From: Roseomonas aeriglobus | Lineage (GTDB): Bacteria > Pseudomonadota > Alphaproteobacteria > Sphingomonadales > Sphingomonadaceae | Direction: 5' to 3' | NCBI GenBank assembly: GCA_016937575.1 | Contig: JAFHKN010000002.1 | Span: 3,593,001 to 3,657,000, forward strand | DNA length: 64,000 nucleotides | Shown here: piece after piece, positions 1 to 8,997 of the stretch | Layout of the letters: each line of letters begins with the position of its first letter | Numbering within the stretch: position 1 is the first letter of the stretch | The notes under the pieces: model-generated | Seen by the model: only the letters and a program-made list of their open reading frames with translations | Told to the model about the DNA's origin: nothing | The model's database searches: none | Position numbers and translations under genes: made by a program

Positions 1-711
1 CGGATCCCGGGCCGCTGGAACAGTGGCAACCGCGACCGGATCGATAGCCGTGCGGCGTGCGCGGCCCTTTGCCGGGGCTGAGTGCAGGGTCGATGTCGGG
101 GCCGCCGTTGTGACGTCCTCGGCAGCGGGTTCGGTCGGGGCGTCGAGCACGGGCGCGGGCTCGGCATCGGTGATTGCGATCGCAATCGGTGCCGTCATGG
201 TGGGAGGTGCCACGATCGACGCGGGCGTCAGCCTCGGTGCCGACGAGGACGGATTGCCCGGCGTTACCGGCGCGGTTGCGACGATCCGCAGGGTCGGGAT
301 CGGAGCGGTCGCCTCGGTCGGTCGAGCCGGCATCTCCGCCGCGATGATCGTCGGTATCGTCGCATCGGCAGTCACCCCCCGCACCACAGTGGGGATGGGC
401 AGAGGCGCGACCGTCGTGGGCGTGATGATCGGATCGGTGGGCATCGCCGCATCAATCAGCCCCTCCGGCAGATCGCCGACCAGCGCGGCGATGTCGGGCG
501 GCAAGCTGTTGCCGGTCGCGGCAAGCCCTGGCCGGGGCGGCACGATTTCGATCACGCCTGGGACAGCGTCTGCCGGCGGCGTCCCGACCGCCGCCCCGCC
601 CGCCAGATCGGCAAGCGCCAGCGCGAAGTCGCTGGTCGTCGTCATCGGCGACCCACTCGCCCGGGCCGGGCTCAGCAGCGATGACAGCGATAGGGTGGTC
701 GGTTGAAGCAT
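1..711 (-). CDS. fliK: Flagellar hook-length control protein FliK, N-terminal part (cut by window edge)
   Basis: An open frame of 237 codons begins with ATG at 709-711 and runs off the left edge without a stop. The peptide starts MLQPTTLSLSSLLSPARA and is very rich in Ala, Pro, Thr and Val with few aromatic residues, as expected of the disordered N-terminal ruler part of FliK. The conserved C-terminal domain that switches export specificity would lie outside the window. It follows fliJ by 37 bases in the same direction at the end of the fli operon, the usual place for fliK. The call rests on position and composition, since the diagnostic domain cannot be seen. The long plus-strand frames here are antisense shadows. 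Confidence 0.6.
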   Translation of the reverse strand, partial: MLQPTTLSLSSLLSPARASGSPMTTTSDFALALADLAGGAAVGTPPADAVPGVIEIVPPRPGLAATGNSLPPDIAALVGDLPEGLIDAAMPTDPIITPTTVAPLPIPTVVRGVTADATIPTIIAAEMPARPTEATAPIPTLRIVATAPVTPGNPSSSAPRLTPASIVAPPTMTAPIAIAITDAEPAPVLDAPTEPAAEDVTTAAPTSTLHSAPAKGRARRTAIDPVAVATVPAARDP

Positions 712-748
712 TACAGAAGCGATCCTGAGACGAGACGTCACGGGATGC

Positions 749-1177
749 TCAGCAAGAAGTGTGCCGATTTTTCTTGAAATGCGGCGCGTCTTCCATCGCG
801 CGCAATTCCTTGCGCACCGCCTGCGCTCCGGCCCGGGCGATCAGCTTCTCGATCGCCGATTGGTCGCGGCGTGCTTCGCGCGTCGCTTCGCGCGCGCGTT
901 CGACGCCGGCTTCGGCCATCGCGCGGCGGGTTTCGGCGGCAACGGCGGAGGCGTGCAGGCGCTCGCGATAATAAGCGGCGGCGGCAAGGTCGGCGGCGAA
1001 CCCGCCGGCGTTCGGGCGCGGGGCGACATTGTCGACCAGCCGCTGGATCCGGTGGGTCAGTTCGGTTTCGCTGTCGAGCTTGGCGTTGGCCGCCGATTCG
1101 CCTGCGCGCGTCAGGTTCAGCTGCAACGTGCGGACGCGTAGCAGCCGGTTGAGTTTCTGCGTGTGCTTGTCAGCCAT
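749..1177 (-). CDS. fliJ: Flagellar export chaperone FliJ
   Basis: The 142-residue protein is almost entirely charged, Ala-rich predicted helix (RxxRxxQL near the N-terminus, then long Glu/Arg/Ala repeats), fitting the antiparallel coiled coil of FliJ, the cytosolic stalk that couples the FliI ATPase to the export gate. Its start overlaps the fliI stop by 8 bases, which suggests translational coupling. Length agrees with the family (about 140-150). The sequence is poorly conserved, so the call depends heavily on its place directly after fliI. Confidence 0.75.
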   Translation of the reverse strand: MADKHTQKLNRLLRVRTLQLNLTRAGESAANAKLDSETELTHRIQRLVDNVAPRPNAGGFAADLAAAAYYRERLHASAVAAETRRAMAEAGVERAREATREARRDQSAIEKLIARAGAQAVRKELRAMEDAPHFKKNRHTSC

Positions 1178-2501
1178 CGCCGAAGACGCCGGTCAATTCC
1201 ATAACCGCATCATCGAGCGACACGACCGCGTCGTAATCCTGGCGGACATAGTCCATCACCGCGGGGTGATAGGCGATCGCCGCATCGATCGCAGGGTCGG
1301 CGCCAGCGCGATAGGCGCCCATCAGCACCAGATCGCGATTCTCTTCATAAGTCGCCAGATGCCGGCGCAACACACGCGCAGCATGCTGATGAGGCTTCGA
1401 GGTGATGTCGGTCATCACGCGGCTGACCGAAGGGCCGACGTCGATCGCAGGATAGACGCCGCGTTCGGCCAGCGCGCGGTTCAGGACGATATGACCGTCG
1501 AGGATCGAGCGCGCCGAATCGACGACCGGGTCGTTGCCGTCATCGCCGTCCGCCAGCACCGTGTAGATCGCGGTGATCGACCCGCCCGAGATGGCGCAGG
1601 TGCCCGCGCGCTCGATCAGGTTCGGCAGCATCGCGATGGCCGACGGCGGATAGCCGCGCGCGGAGGCGGGCTCGCCTAGTGCTAGGCCGATCTCGCGGCC
1701 GGCATGCGCGACACGCGTGAGCGAATCCATGATCAGCAGCACGCGCTTGCCCTCGGCGCGGAACGCTTCGGCGATCGCGGTTGCCCGCAACGCGCCACGG
1801 ATGCGCAGCACCGGGGAGTGGTTGGCCGGGACCGCGACGACAACCGAGCGCGCACGCGCCTCGCCATGGATCTTGGTTTCGAGGAAGTCGGCGACTTCGC
1901 GGCTGCGCTCGCCGATCAGCCCGACGACGACGACATCGGCCTTCGCGGCGCGGACCATCATGCCGAGCAGCACCGACTTGCCGACGCCCGATCCCGCCAT
2001 GATGCCCACGCGCTGGCCCTGGCCGATCGTCAGCAGGCCGTTGATCGCGCGCACGCCGACATCCATCGGTTCGAGCACGCGCCCACGGTCGAGCGGCGAC
2101 TGAAGCTTGCCCGCCAGCGGCCAGCGCGTGGCCCCGCGAATCGGCCCCTTGCCGTCGATCGGCTTGCCCGACCCGTCGACCACGCGGCCGAGCATCGCCG
2201 CGCCGACCTCGGCTTCGCCGGGAGGTCCGACCGGCCGCACAGGCGCGTTGGGCAGCAGCGCGGCCGGGCCGCCCAGGTTCATCAGGATCGTCCGGCCCGA
2301 GCGGAATCCGATCACTTCGGCCTCGACCATGCCATGGTCGCCGCCGCCGATGGTGCAGATGGTACCGACCGGCAACGACAGGCCGACCGCTTCCATCAGC
2401 AGGCCGTCAAAGGAGGCGAGGCGCCCGGCGATCGACGGACGCGGCGCGAAATCGCTCGCGCCCAGGGCGTCGAGATAGCGATCGGCGAAATCGTTCAGCA
2501 T
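1170..2501 (-). CDS. fliI: Flagellum-specific export ATPase FliI
   Basis: A 443-residue F1-beta-like ATPase that powers unfolding and delivery of flagellar export substrates on the cytoplasmic face of the basal body. The P-loop GSGVGKS is at residues 170-176 and a Walker B strand RVLLIMD at about 253-259, followed by SLTRVAHAGREIGLA, typical of FliI rather than of F1 subunits. Length matches the family. It overlaps fliH upstream by 7 bases and fliJ downstream by 8, so the three export-apparatus subunits are probably translationally coupled. Confidence 0.95.
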   Translation of the reverse strand: MLNDFADRYLDALGASDFAPRPSIAGRLASFDGLLMEAVGLSLPVGTICTIGGGDHGMVEAEVIGFRSGRTILMNLGGPAALLPNAPVRPVGPPGEAEVGAAMLGRVVDGSGKPIDGKGPIRGATRWPLAGKLQSPLDRGRVLEPMDVGVRAINGLLTIGQGQRVGIMAGSGVGKSVLLGMMVRAAKADVVVVGLIGERSREVADFLETKIHGEARARSVVVAVPANHSPVLRIRGALRATAIAEAFRAEGKRVLLIMDSLTRVAHAGREIGLALGEPASARGYPPSAIAMLPNLIERAGTCAISGGSITAIYTVLADGDDGNDPVVDSARSILDGHIVLNRALAERGVYPAIDVGPSVSRVMTDITSKPHQHAARVLRRHLATYEENRDLVLMGAYRAGADPAIDAAIAYHPAVMDYVRQDYDAVVSLDDAVMELTGVFGDG

Positions 2502-3241
2502 GCTGGCGGCGCGATCCGGTCGATGGCGGACGTCAGCTGTTCGAGCCAGCGGTCGGGGCCGTCCTCGACGATGGTCGAGGCACTTTCGAGCACGAAACTG
2601 CCGCGCATCACGCTCGGGTCACCGACCGGGAACAGCGAACCAGGCAGGCGTCCCTCGACCAGTGCCACGTCGGCGGGATTAAGCCGTAACAGCGCGCTTT
2701 CGGCCGAGTCCGCCAGTGCATCGGCGGCCGATTCGATCCGGCCCGCAAGCAGTTCACCCGACACGCCGACGTCGCCGACCAGCCGCGAGACGAGCAGCAG
2801 GACGGTCTGGCGCAACTGGCGTGCCAGCCGCTCGCGATCGAAGGCGACACCCTGGCCGAGGGCGACACCCAGCGATTCGACGAACGCGCGGTCGCGACCG
2901 GCGTCGGCGGCGGCCTGCGCCAGGCCCGCGGCGAAGCCTTCGGCATGGGCGGCGGCGCGGACGGCGGCGATGTCGACGAAGTCTTCGTCGACAGCCGTCG
3001 CGTCGGGGTCACTGGGATTCCAGCCCTCGTTCTGCCGGTTGTCTGGATCGAACGGCGTGAAATGGCGCGGTCCGCCCTCGCCCTGTGGCGAAAAGCTCTT
3101 CGGTTTCGGTCCCGATCCCGGCGTGTTCGGCTTGCCGGTCAGGTCGCGCGGCTCGAACCCGCCCGGCACTGCAAAGGCGGCGCTGAGCGCAGCGGCGGCC
3201 GCGTCGTGACGGCTGACGAAACCGGCGTGGAAGTCGGTCAT
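2495..3241 (-). CDS. fliH: Flagellar export regulator FliH
   Basis: A 248-residue protein between fliG and fliI, the standard position of fliH. The N-terminal third is low complexity (Pro, Gly, Asp) and the middle is a helical stretch rich in Ala, Glu and Arg (about residues 95-150), followed by a compact C-terminal domain with DVALVEGRLPGSLFPVGDPS, like the FliI-binding end of FliH and the V/A-type ATPase stator. FliH holds FliI inactive until it docks at the export gate. Similarity in this family is weak; synteny carries most of the weight. Confidence 0.8.
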   Translation of the reverse strand: MTDFHAGFVSRHDAAAAALSAAFAVPGGFEPRDLTGKPNTPGSGPKPKSFSPQGEGGPRHFTPFDPDNRQNEGWNPSDPDATAVDEDFVDIAAVRAAAHAEGFAAGLAQAAADAGRDRAFVESLGVALGQGVAFDRERLARQLRQTVLLLVSRLVGDVGVSGELLAGRIESAADALADSAESALLRLNPADVALVEGRLPGSLFPVGDPSVMRGSFVLESASTIVEDGPDRWLEQLTSAIDRIAPPAC

Positions 3242-3298
3242 GCGGCGGGGCGTCCTTGCGGATCAGAAGGGCAGGTGGGGGCGGTGTGCCGGCACGCG

Positions 3299-4318
3299 TC
3301 AGACATAGTCGTCGTCGCCGCCGCCCATCATGATCGTGCCGTCCTTGGCGAGCCCGCGCGCGATGGCGATCACCGCCTTCTGCGCATCGAGCACTTCGCT
3401 CAGGCGCATTGGCCCGCGCGACTCCATCTCGTCGCGGATGCCGTCGGCCGCGCGGCTCGACATGCAGCCGAGGAAGCGGTTGCGGATCGGCTCCTCGACG
3501 CCCTTGAGCGCACGAACCAGCGTATCGGTGTCGACGTTGCGGATGAGCGTGCCGAGGCTCTTGTCGTCCAGATCGAGCAGATTGTCGAAGACGAACATCG
3601 CCTCCTCGATCGCGCGGGCGACGTCCTTGTCGATCTTGTGCAGCTTGGGCATCACGCGGTTCTCGGTCGCCTTGCGCGCCGACTGCATGATCTTGGCCGC
3701 TTCCTTCGTTCCGCCGAGCTGGAGCGCGGCCGAGCTCGCACCCGTCCGGCCCGCGCGATTCGACAGCATCGCGTTCAGCGTATCGACCGCCTCGGGCGTG
3801 ATCGGCCCCAGCTTGGCGACACGGTGGAGGATCTCGGGCTGGACATGCTCGGGCAGGATTTCGAGCACCTTGGCCGCGACCGTCGCATCGAGGTTGGCGA
3901 GGATGATCGCGGCGACCTGGGGATGTTCGGTCTCGATCATCGTCGCGATCTCGGTCGCGTCGAGCCAGTCGAGCAGATCGATCTGGCACGCCGCCTCGGT
4001 CGGGGTAATGCGCGCGAGCACGCTGTCGGCCTTTTCGGGGCCGAGCGCCTTGGTCATCATGCCCTCGATCTTCGGGCGCGGGTCGAAACCGATTGCGGTG
4101 CGGTGCCGGGCATGGCCGACGAAATCGTCGAGCACGTCCTCGACCTCCGCCTCGCTCACGTCGGCGACGTTGAACATCGCCTTGCCGAGCTGGCGGACTT
4201 CTTCCGGATCGAGCTTCTGCAGGATCGCGGCGGCTTCGTCGTCACCGACCAGCATCATCAACACCGCGGCGCGCTCGACGCCGGTGTAGGTACGCCCGCC
4301 CCCCTGGATCTCGGTCAC
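3299..4318 (-). CDS. fliG: Flagellar motor switch protein FliG
   Basis: A 339-residue protein with the three-domain FliG pattern: an N-terminal FliF-binding domain (YTGVERAAVLMMLVGDDEA), the central EHPQ motif at residues 131-134 that contacts FliM, and a charged C-terminal domain (about 220-330) that meets the stator. It forms the rotor ring that generates torque and sets rotation direction. It overlaps the end of fliF by 4 bases (ATGA) and is separated from fliH by 57 bases, the largest gap in the operon. Confidence 0.95.
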   Translation of the reverse strand: MTEIQGGGRTYTGVERAAVLMMLVGDDEAAAILQKLDPEEVRQLGKAMFNVADVSEAEVEDVLDDFVGHARHRTAIGFDPRPKIEGMMTKALGPEKADSVLARITPTEAACQIDLLDWLDATEIATMIETEHPQVAAIILANLDATVAAKVLEILPEHVQPEILHRVAKLGPITPEAVDTLNAMLSNRAGRTGASSAALQLGGTKEAAKIMQSARKATENRVMPKLHKIDKDVARAIEEAMFVFDNLLDLDDKSLGTLIRNVDTDTLVRALKGVEEPIRNRFLGCMSSRAADGIRDEMESRGPMRLSEVLDAQKAVIAIARGLAKDGTIMMGGGDDDYV

Positions 4319-6033
4319 TGCGCCTCTCCGGTCTTGATCATGTCACGGACAGCGAGCGCGGCGCGGGTCGGATTTTCACGGGTGAAGCCGCGGACCAGGC
4401 CGACGCGTTCGTCGTAATTGCGGGCATTGTCGAGCATCTCGATCGAGACCGTCGGCGTTTCCGCCGCTGCCTTGGCCGCACTTTCGGCATCGTCCCCCTG
4501 TAGCGCCGGATCGGCGTTGGGATTGGCGAAGGCCAGCTTGGCGGGATCGCCGGCCGCATCGTCGCGCTTCTTCATCAGCGCCTTGGCCATCGGTCGGACA
4601 CCGAGCAGCAGGACGAGGAGCGCGATGACCAGTGCCGTCGCATGGCGGAGCACCATCGGCACCCATTCCGCCTGGTACCAGGCCGGCGCCTCGACCCCCT
4701 CAATCGCCGATCCGGTGAACTTCTTCGACAAGACCTGCACCTGATCCTGGCGCTGGGCATTGTAGCCGACCGCCGCCTGGACGAGCCCGGTGATCTGCTG
4801 GATTTCTGCCGGCGTCCGACGACCCTTGTCGGGATCGCGCAGCAGGACGGCGACCGACAGGCGACGCACGCTGCCCGGCGCATTGCGGGTCACCGACACT
4901 TCGCGGCCCAGGTCATAGTTGCGGGTGAAGCTGTCGGACTGCTTCATCGCATCGGTCACCGGGCCGGCCGGCGTCGCGCCGTTTGTGGCGGCACCATTGG
5001 GCGGCGGCTGGGTCGCGCCATTGGCCGGCGTGGTCAGCGTCGATGCGGCCGGCACCTGGTTGCTGAGCGCACCCGGAATGCCGCCCGGGGGGCCGGCGTT
5101 CGGCTGATTGCCGGTCCAGCTGCCCTGTTCGGCGCGCAGCGCGCCCTGCTTCTCATAGCTTTCACGCGTCGCCTGGGTTTCGTCGAAATTGATGTCGGCC
5201 TGGACTTCGGCGGTGAAGTTGCCGGCGCCGACCAGCGGAGTCAGCAACTGGGCGACCTGCGCCTTCACCTTCTCCTCGACCTGGCGCTGCATGGCGATAC
5301 GCTTGTCGGCTTCACCGGTCGCGCTCGATCCATCGGACGTGCTGAGCAGCGTGCCCATCTGATCGACGATGGTCACCGCATCGGGCTTCATTCCCGGCAC
5401 CGATGCGGCGACGAGGTTGATGATCGAGCGGGTCTGTGCGTCGCTGAGGACGCGGCCGGGCTGGAGCTTCACGACGACCGAGGCGGTCGGGGCGGCGCGG
5501 TCGCGGACGAACACGGTCGATTCGGGCGTTGCGAGATGGACGCGCGCCTCGGCCACCACGTCGATCTCTTCGATCGAGCGGGCGATCTCGGTCTCGCGCG
5601 CCTGTTTGACGCGTTCGCCTTCGACGGCGCGGCTGACGCCCATCGGCAGCTGGTCGAGCAGCGCATAGCCGCCCGGCGCCGCCTTCGGCAGGTCTTGGCC
5701 CGCCAGCAGCATCCGCGCCTTGTGATAATCTTCTTCCGACACGGTGACGTTGCCGGAGCCGTCGACGCCGTTGTCGATGTTGGCCGTGTCGAGCGCCTGG
5801 ACGACGGCGGCCTTGTCCGAGTCGGCGAGACCCGCGAACAGCGCCTTTTGCGGCGGCGTGCGCAGCGTCGCCCAGGCGAGCGCGGCGGCGGCGATCAGGC
5901 CGACCAGGAAAATCAGCGGCAGGCTGCGCTTGACCGCAGGCTGGGTCATGAAGCCCGTGACCTGCTTCAGCGGATTGGCGAAGCGCGGTTCGGTCGGCAC
6001 GGCGCCGGGCGAGGGGATGATCTGCGTGGCCAT
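4315..6033 (-). CDS. fliF: Flagellar MS-ring protein FliF
   Basis: A 572-residue inner-membrane protein that forms the MS ring and export housing. Transmembrane helix 1 is at about residues 38-55 (LPLIFLVGLIAAAALAWA), followed by the periplasmic YscJ/FliF ring-building domains (EDYHKARMLLAGQDLPK, ARVHLATPE), a low-complexity Pro/Gly/Asn region near 300-360, a second helix at about 460-480 (ALVIALLVLLLGVRPM) and a cytosolic tail that binds FliG. Length fits the family. It starts 3 bases after fliE and overlaps fliG by 4. Confidence 0.95.
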   Translation of the reverse strand: MATQIIPSPGAVPTEPRFANPLKQVTGFMTQPAVKRSLPLIFLVGLIAAAALAWATLRTPPQKALFAGLADSDKAAVVQALDTANIDNGVDGSGNVTVSEEDYHKARMLLAGQDLPKAAPGGYALLDQLPMGVSRAVEGERVKQARETEIARSIEEIDVVAEARVHLATPESTVFVRDRAAPTASVVVKLQPGRVLSDAQTRSIINLVAASVPGMKPDAVTIVDQMGTLLSTSDGSSATGEADKRIAMQRQVEEKVKAQVAQLLTPLVGAGNFTAEVQADINFDETQATRESYEKQGALRAEQGSWTGNQPNAGPPGGIPGALSNQVPAASTLTTPANGATQPPPNGAATNGATPAGPVTDAMKQSDSFTRNYDLGREVSVTRNAPGSVRRLSVAVLLRDPDKGRRTPAEIQQITGLVQAAVGYNAQRQDQVQVLSKKFTGSAIEGVEAPAWYQAEWVPMVLRHATALVIALLVLLLGVRPMAKALMKKRDDAAGDPAKLAFANPNADPALQGDDAESAAKAAAETPTVSIEMLDNARNYDERVGLVRGFTRENPTRAALAVRDMIKTGEAQ

Positions 6034-6036
6034 GGA

Positions 6037-6405
6037 TTACACCGGCATGCTCATGATGTCCTTGTAAGCCGACAGCAGCTTGTTTCGGACCTGAAGGGTG
6101 GCTTCGAAGCCGACGGACGCCTGCTGACGCGCGAGCATCACCTTTGCGATGTCGATCGTCTCGCCGCGTTCATATTGCGCGCTCAGCTCGCTCGCCTGCG
6201 TCTGCGCCTTGTTCACGCTTTTCAGCGCGTCGCCCAGCGTATCGGCAAAGCTGGTCGGCTTGGTTGCCTGTGTCGCATCCGTTGCCGCCGACGGATTGCC
6301 GCTGTCGGCCGCGCGGGCCAGCGCCTGGTTGCGTTCGAGGATCTGGCTTCGAAGGGCCATCACCCGGTCGATGCCCATGGCACCGCCGACGGGACCGACG
6401 CTCAC
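6037..6405 (-). CDS. fliE: Flagellar hook-basal body protein FliE
   Basis: A 122-residue protein. The C-terminal half (TSFADTLGDALKSVNKAQTQ, then QQASVGFEATLQVRNKLLSAYKDIMSMPV) is the well-conserved FliE signature; the last residues join the MS ring to the proximal rod. Length is slightly above the usual 100-110 because of a variable N-terminus. The start overlaps the stop of the upstream sigma-54 activator by 4 bases, so the regulator and the first structural gene are linked. Confidence 0.93.
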   Translation of the reverse strand: MSVGPVGGAMGIDRVMALRSQILERNQALARAADSGNPSAATDATQATKPTSFADTLGDALKSVNKAQTQASELSAQYERGETIDIAKVMLARQQASVGFEATLQVRNKLLSAYKDIMSMPV

Positions 6406-7697
6406 AGTGCGGCACTCCGGCTATGCGGGGCGGCGATCTGCTCGCCCTGCTCGCGGGCCTTGGCCAGGCGGTAGCGCAGTGTGCGCTCCGAGATGCCCAG
6501 GCGTTTGGCGGTTTCGATCCGGTTGCCGCCGCAGGCGGCCAGCGTCTCGCGGATCGCGGCGAATTCGCTCATCTGGACGACCTTGCCCAGGGTCTTGTGA
6601 TCGACCGTCTGCGGCTCGTCGTCATTGCTGACGGTCTGGGTCATCATCGGCGCGGCCGGGGTCGGGCGGTCGAAGATGATGTCGGTCAGCTCGATCCGCT
6701 CGCCGCGGGCAAGCAGCATCGCGCGCTGGATGACGTTCTCGAGTTCGCGGACGTTGCCCGGCCAGTCATGGGCGAGCAGCACGTCGAGCGCTTCGGGGGC
6801 GAGCCACGGCAACTCAGCGCGATCGCCGCCGTGGCGGACGATCATCGCCGCGGCGAGCGCGGGGATGTCGTCGCGACGCTCGGCCAGCGCACGGGTCGCC
6901 AGCGGGAAGACCGACAGGCGGTAGTAAAGGTCGGCACGGAAGCGGCCGGCGGCGACTTCGGCCTGCAGGTCGCGGTTGGCGCAGGCGATGACGCGGACGT
7001 CGATCTTCTCCGGCGTCGTCGCGCCGATCGGCACGACTTCGCGCTCCTGCAGCGCGCGTAACAGCTTGGCCTGGAGGCCCAGCGGCATTTCGGCGATCTC
7101 GTCGAGCAGCAGCGTGCCGCCGTTGGCTGCACGGAAGAAGCCGTCGCCACCCGACGATGCGCCGGTGAAGCTGCCCTTCACATGGCCGAACAGCATCGCT
7201 TCCAGCATCGATTCGGGCAGCGCGGCGCAGTTGATCGCGATGAAGGGACCGTTGGCGCGTGGGGATCCGGTGTGGATCGCGCGGGCCAGCACTTCCTTGC
7301 CGGTGCCGGTCGGGCCGTTGATGAGGACGGTGATGTCGCTGGCGGCGATTCGCTCGGCCAGCGTGTAGAGCGCCAGGCTCTCCGGATCGGCGGCGACCGG
7401 AGCGCCGGGGCGCAGCATCGCGGTCGCAAAGCCCGCGCCGATCGCGGCGTCGTGCGAATCGAAGCTCAGCCGGGCGGGGTTTCCGTCACGGAACGGTACC
7501 GCGCGCGGTGCGCCTTCGCCCATGACCAGCGTCCGACTCGCGATCGGCGGGGTTTCCCCATCCGCGATCAGGAACAGGTCGCCCGGCGTCGGACGGCCGG
7601 TCTCGAACGATCCGATCGCAAAGCCCTGCGCCCGCATGCCGGATACCACCGCATACTTCTGACGCAGCACCGCGGCCGATGGAAAGAGTGAAACCAT
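6402..7697 (-). CDS. Sigma-54-dependent flagellar transcriptional activator (FlbD/FleQ-like)
   Basis: A 431-residue enhancer-binding protein. After a divergent N-terminal region of about 100 residues comes an AAA+ domain with Walker A GPTGTGKE at 128-135, Walker B LLLDE at 196-200 and the sigma-54 contact loop at 175-180, here GSFTGA instead of GAFTGA. A Fis-type helix-turn-helix (GGNRIETAKRLGISERTLRYR) ends the protein. The start at 7697 is preferred because AGGGGA lies about 10 bases upstream; an in-frame ATG at 7736 would add 13 residues without a better site. Heading the fli operon, it probably activates flagellar genes. I see no canonical receiver aspartate pocket. Confidence 0.88.
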   Translation of the reverse strand: MVSLFPSAAVLRQKYAVVSGMRAQGFAIGSFETGRPTPGDLFLIADGETPPIASRTLVMGEGAPRAVPFRDGNPARLSFDSHDAAIGAGFATAMLRPGAPVAADPESLALYTLAERIAASDITVLINGPTGTGKEVLARAIHTGSPRANGPFIAINCAALPESMLEAMLFGHVKGSFTGASSGGDGFFRAANGGTLLLDEIAEMPLGLQAKLLRALQEREVVPIGATTPEKIDVRVIACANRDLQAEVAAGRFRADLYYRLSVFPLATRALAERRDDIPALAAAMIVRHGGDRAELPWLAPEALDVLLAHDWPGNVRELENVIQRAMLLARGERIELTDIIFDRPTPAAPMMTQTVSNDDEPQTVDHKTLGKVVQMSEFAAIRETLAACGGNRIETAKRLGISERTLRYRLAKAREQGEQIAAPHSRSAAL

Positions 7698-7909
7698 GAC
7701 GTGAAATTCCCCTGAACAGGATGGGGAATGCGGCATGAATGGTTAACGGCCGGTAAAATGCCGCAGCTTGCCGGCAAATTTCTGCCTCTGTCGTTCCCGT
7801 GCCCCCGCCCGCGTATCGCGCGCCGGTGTCGTTTTCCCTGCGCGTAGGGCATCTGACGGGTCCGAAACACCCGTCGCGTCGCCAGGCGAGGCGCGGCGAA
7901 AATTCTTCC

Positions 7910-7936
7910 TAAAACTCCCGAACGGGCGGCCGTTAT
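7910..7936 (+). promoter_or_regulatory. Sigma-28 (FliA) promoter of fliC
   Basis: TAAA at 7910-7913, exactly 15 bases, then GCCGTTAT at 7929-7936. The enterobacterial sigma-28 consensus is TAAA-N15-GCCGATAA, so all four -35 bases, the spacing and 6 of 8 bases in the -10 element agree. It lies about 70 bases before the flagellin start codon, in the right direction. Confidence 0.75.
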
Positions 7937-7993
7937 CACCTTCGACGGCTCGAGCTTCCGCAGCAAGGGGGGGTGGCGGGATCGTCTGCTGAC

Positions 7994-8000
7994 AAGGAGA
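7994..8000 (+). promoter_or_regulatory. Ribosome binding site of fliC
   Basis: AAGGAGA ends 6 bases before the ATG at 8007, a near-perfect Shine-Dalgarno sequence that fits a highly expressed flagellin and fixes the start. Confidence 0.8.
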
Positions 8001-8006
8001 TTCGAT

Positions 8007-8840
8007 ATGACTGTTATCGGTACCAACCTCGCCTCGCTCCGCGCCGCCAGTGCTTCGAGCAAGGCCACCTCGGCCCTGTCGACCTCGATGGAGCGTCTGT
8101 CGACCGGCAAGCGCATCAACTCGGCCAAGGACGACGCCGCCGGCCTCGCCATCGCCACCTCGATGACCTCGCAGATCAAGGGCATGAGCCAGTCGATCCG
8201 CAACGCCAATGACGGCATGTCGATGGCGCAGACCGCGGAAGGCGCGCTGGAAGAAGTCGGCAACATGCTGCAGCGTGTCCGCGAACTGGCGGTGCAGTCG
8301 GCGTCGCAGACCTACAGCACGGCCGACCGCACCAACCTGGACGCGGAAGTCCAGCAGCTGAAGTCGCAGATCAGCGACGTTCTCTCGAATACCGAATTCA
8401 ACGGCGTGAAGCTGTTCAACGGTTCGGCGGGTTCGAACGGCACCGTCGCGATCCAGGTCGGCGCGAACGCCGACACCACGGTCAATCTGGACTTCAGCGC
8501 CATCACGACCACCTCGGGCGGTGACATCGACACCGCCAAGCTGGACGTCACCACGGCGACGAAGGCCAACGAGACGATCACCGCTGCCAACGACGCGCTG
8601 AAGTTCGTGTCGACCAAGCGTGCGACGCTCGGCGCTTCGCAGAGCCGCCTGGAATCGGTCGTGAACAACCTGACGACCAACATCACCAACCTGAGCGACG
8701 CTCGTAGCCGCATCGAGGACACCGATTACTCGGCCGAAACCGCAGCACTCGCCAAGGCCCAGATCCTGAGCCAGGCATCGACGGCGATGCTGAGCCAGGC
8801 GAACCAGAGCCAGCAGTCGGTTCTCCAGCTGCTGCGCTAA
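8007..8840 (+). CDS. fliC: Flagellin
   Basis: A 277-residue flagellin, the subunit of the external filament. The conserved N-terminal D0/D1 helices (TNLASLRA, then [20 protein letters not shown]) and C-terminal D1/D0 helices ([20 protein letters not shown], ending [11 protein letters not shown]) are intact, while the exposed central region is only about 60 residues and Thr/Asp/Ala-rich. Such short flagellins are normal in alphaproteobacteria. It is transcribed divergently from the fli operon, from its own sigma-28 promoter, and ends before a strong terminator. Confidence 0.97.
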   Translation: MTVIGTNLASLRAASASSKATSALSTSMERLSTGKRINSAKDDAAGLAIATSMTSQIKGMSQSIRNANDGMSMAQTAEGALEEVGNMLQRVRELAVQSASQTYSTADRTNLDAEVQQLKSQISDVLSNTEFNGVKLFNGSAGSNGTVAIQVGANADTTVNLDFSAITTTSGGDIDTAKLDVTTATKANETITAANDALKFVSTKRATLGASQSRLESVVNNLTTNITNLSDARSRIEDTDYSAETAALAKAQILSQASTAMLSQANQSQQSVLQLLR

Positions 8841-8856
8841 GAGGTCCCGTCCTAGC

Positions 8857-8947
8857 GGGGGTGGCGTCACCCCCCTGACAGGCGCCATCTCCCGCATGTG
8901 GGGACAGAGCCCCGGTGGTTTCGGCCACCGGGGCTTTCGCCGTTTTT
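8857..8947 (+). terminator. Rho-independent terminator of fliC (two hairpins)
   Basis: A 7-bp hairpin (GGGGGTG/CACCCCC, 8857-8874) is followed by an 11-bp GC-rich stem AGCCCCGGTGG/CCACCGGGGCT at 8908-8935 and, after a short spacer, TTTTT at 8943-8947. The second hairpin is the likely terminator; the first may protect the 3' end of the flagellin mRNA. Confidence 0.75.
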
Positions 8948-8997
8948 GCATGGCCGGGCCGAGCGACCTATCGTCGTTCGAAAAGAGGAGGCGAATA

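Noticed and set aside
23..706. Two overlapping plus-strand frames of 227 and 200 codons at the left edge.
   Set aside because: They are antisense to the open fliK frame, and their Ala/Val/Gly and Arg-rich products mirror its Pro/Thr/Ala codons.
7770..7783. A GG...GC pattern resembling a sigma-54 promoter near the fli regulator on both strands.
   Set aside because: The spacing between GG and GC is 9 rather than the required 10 bases, and the flanks do not match.
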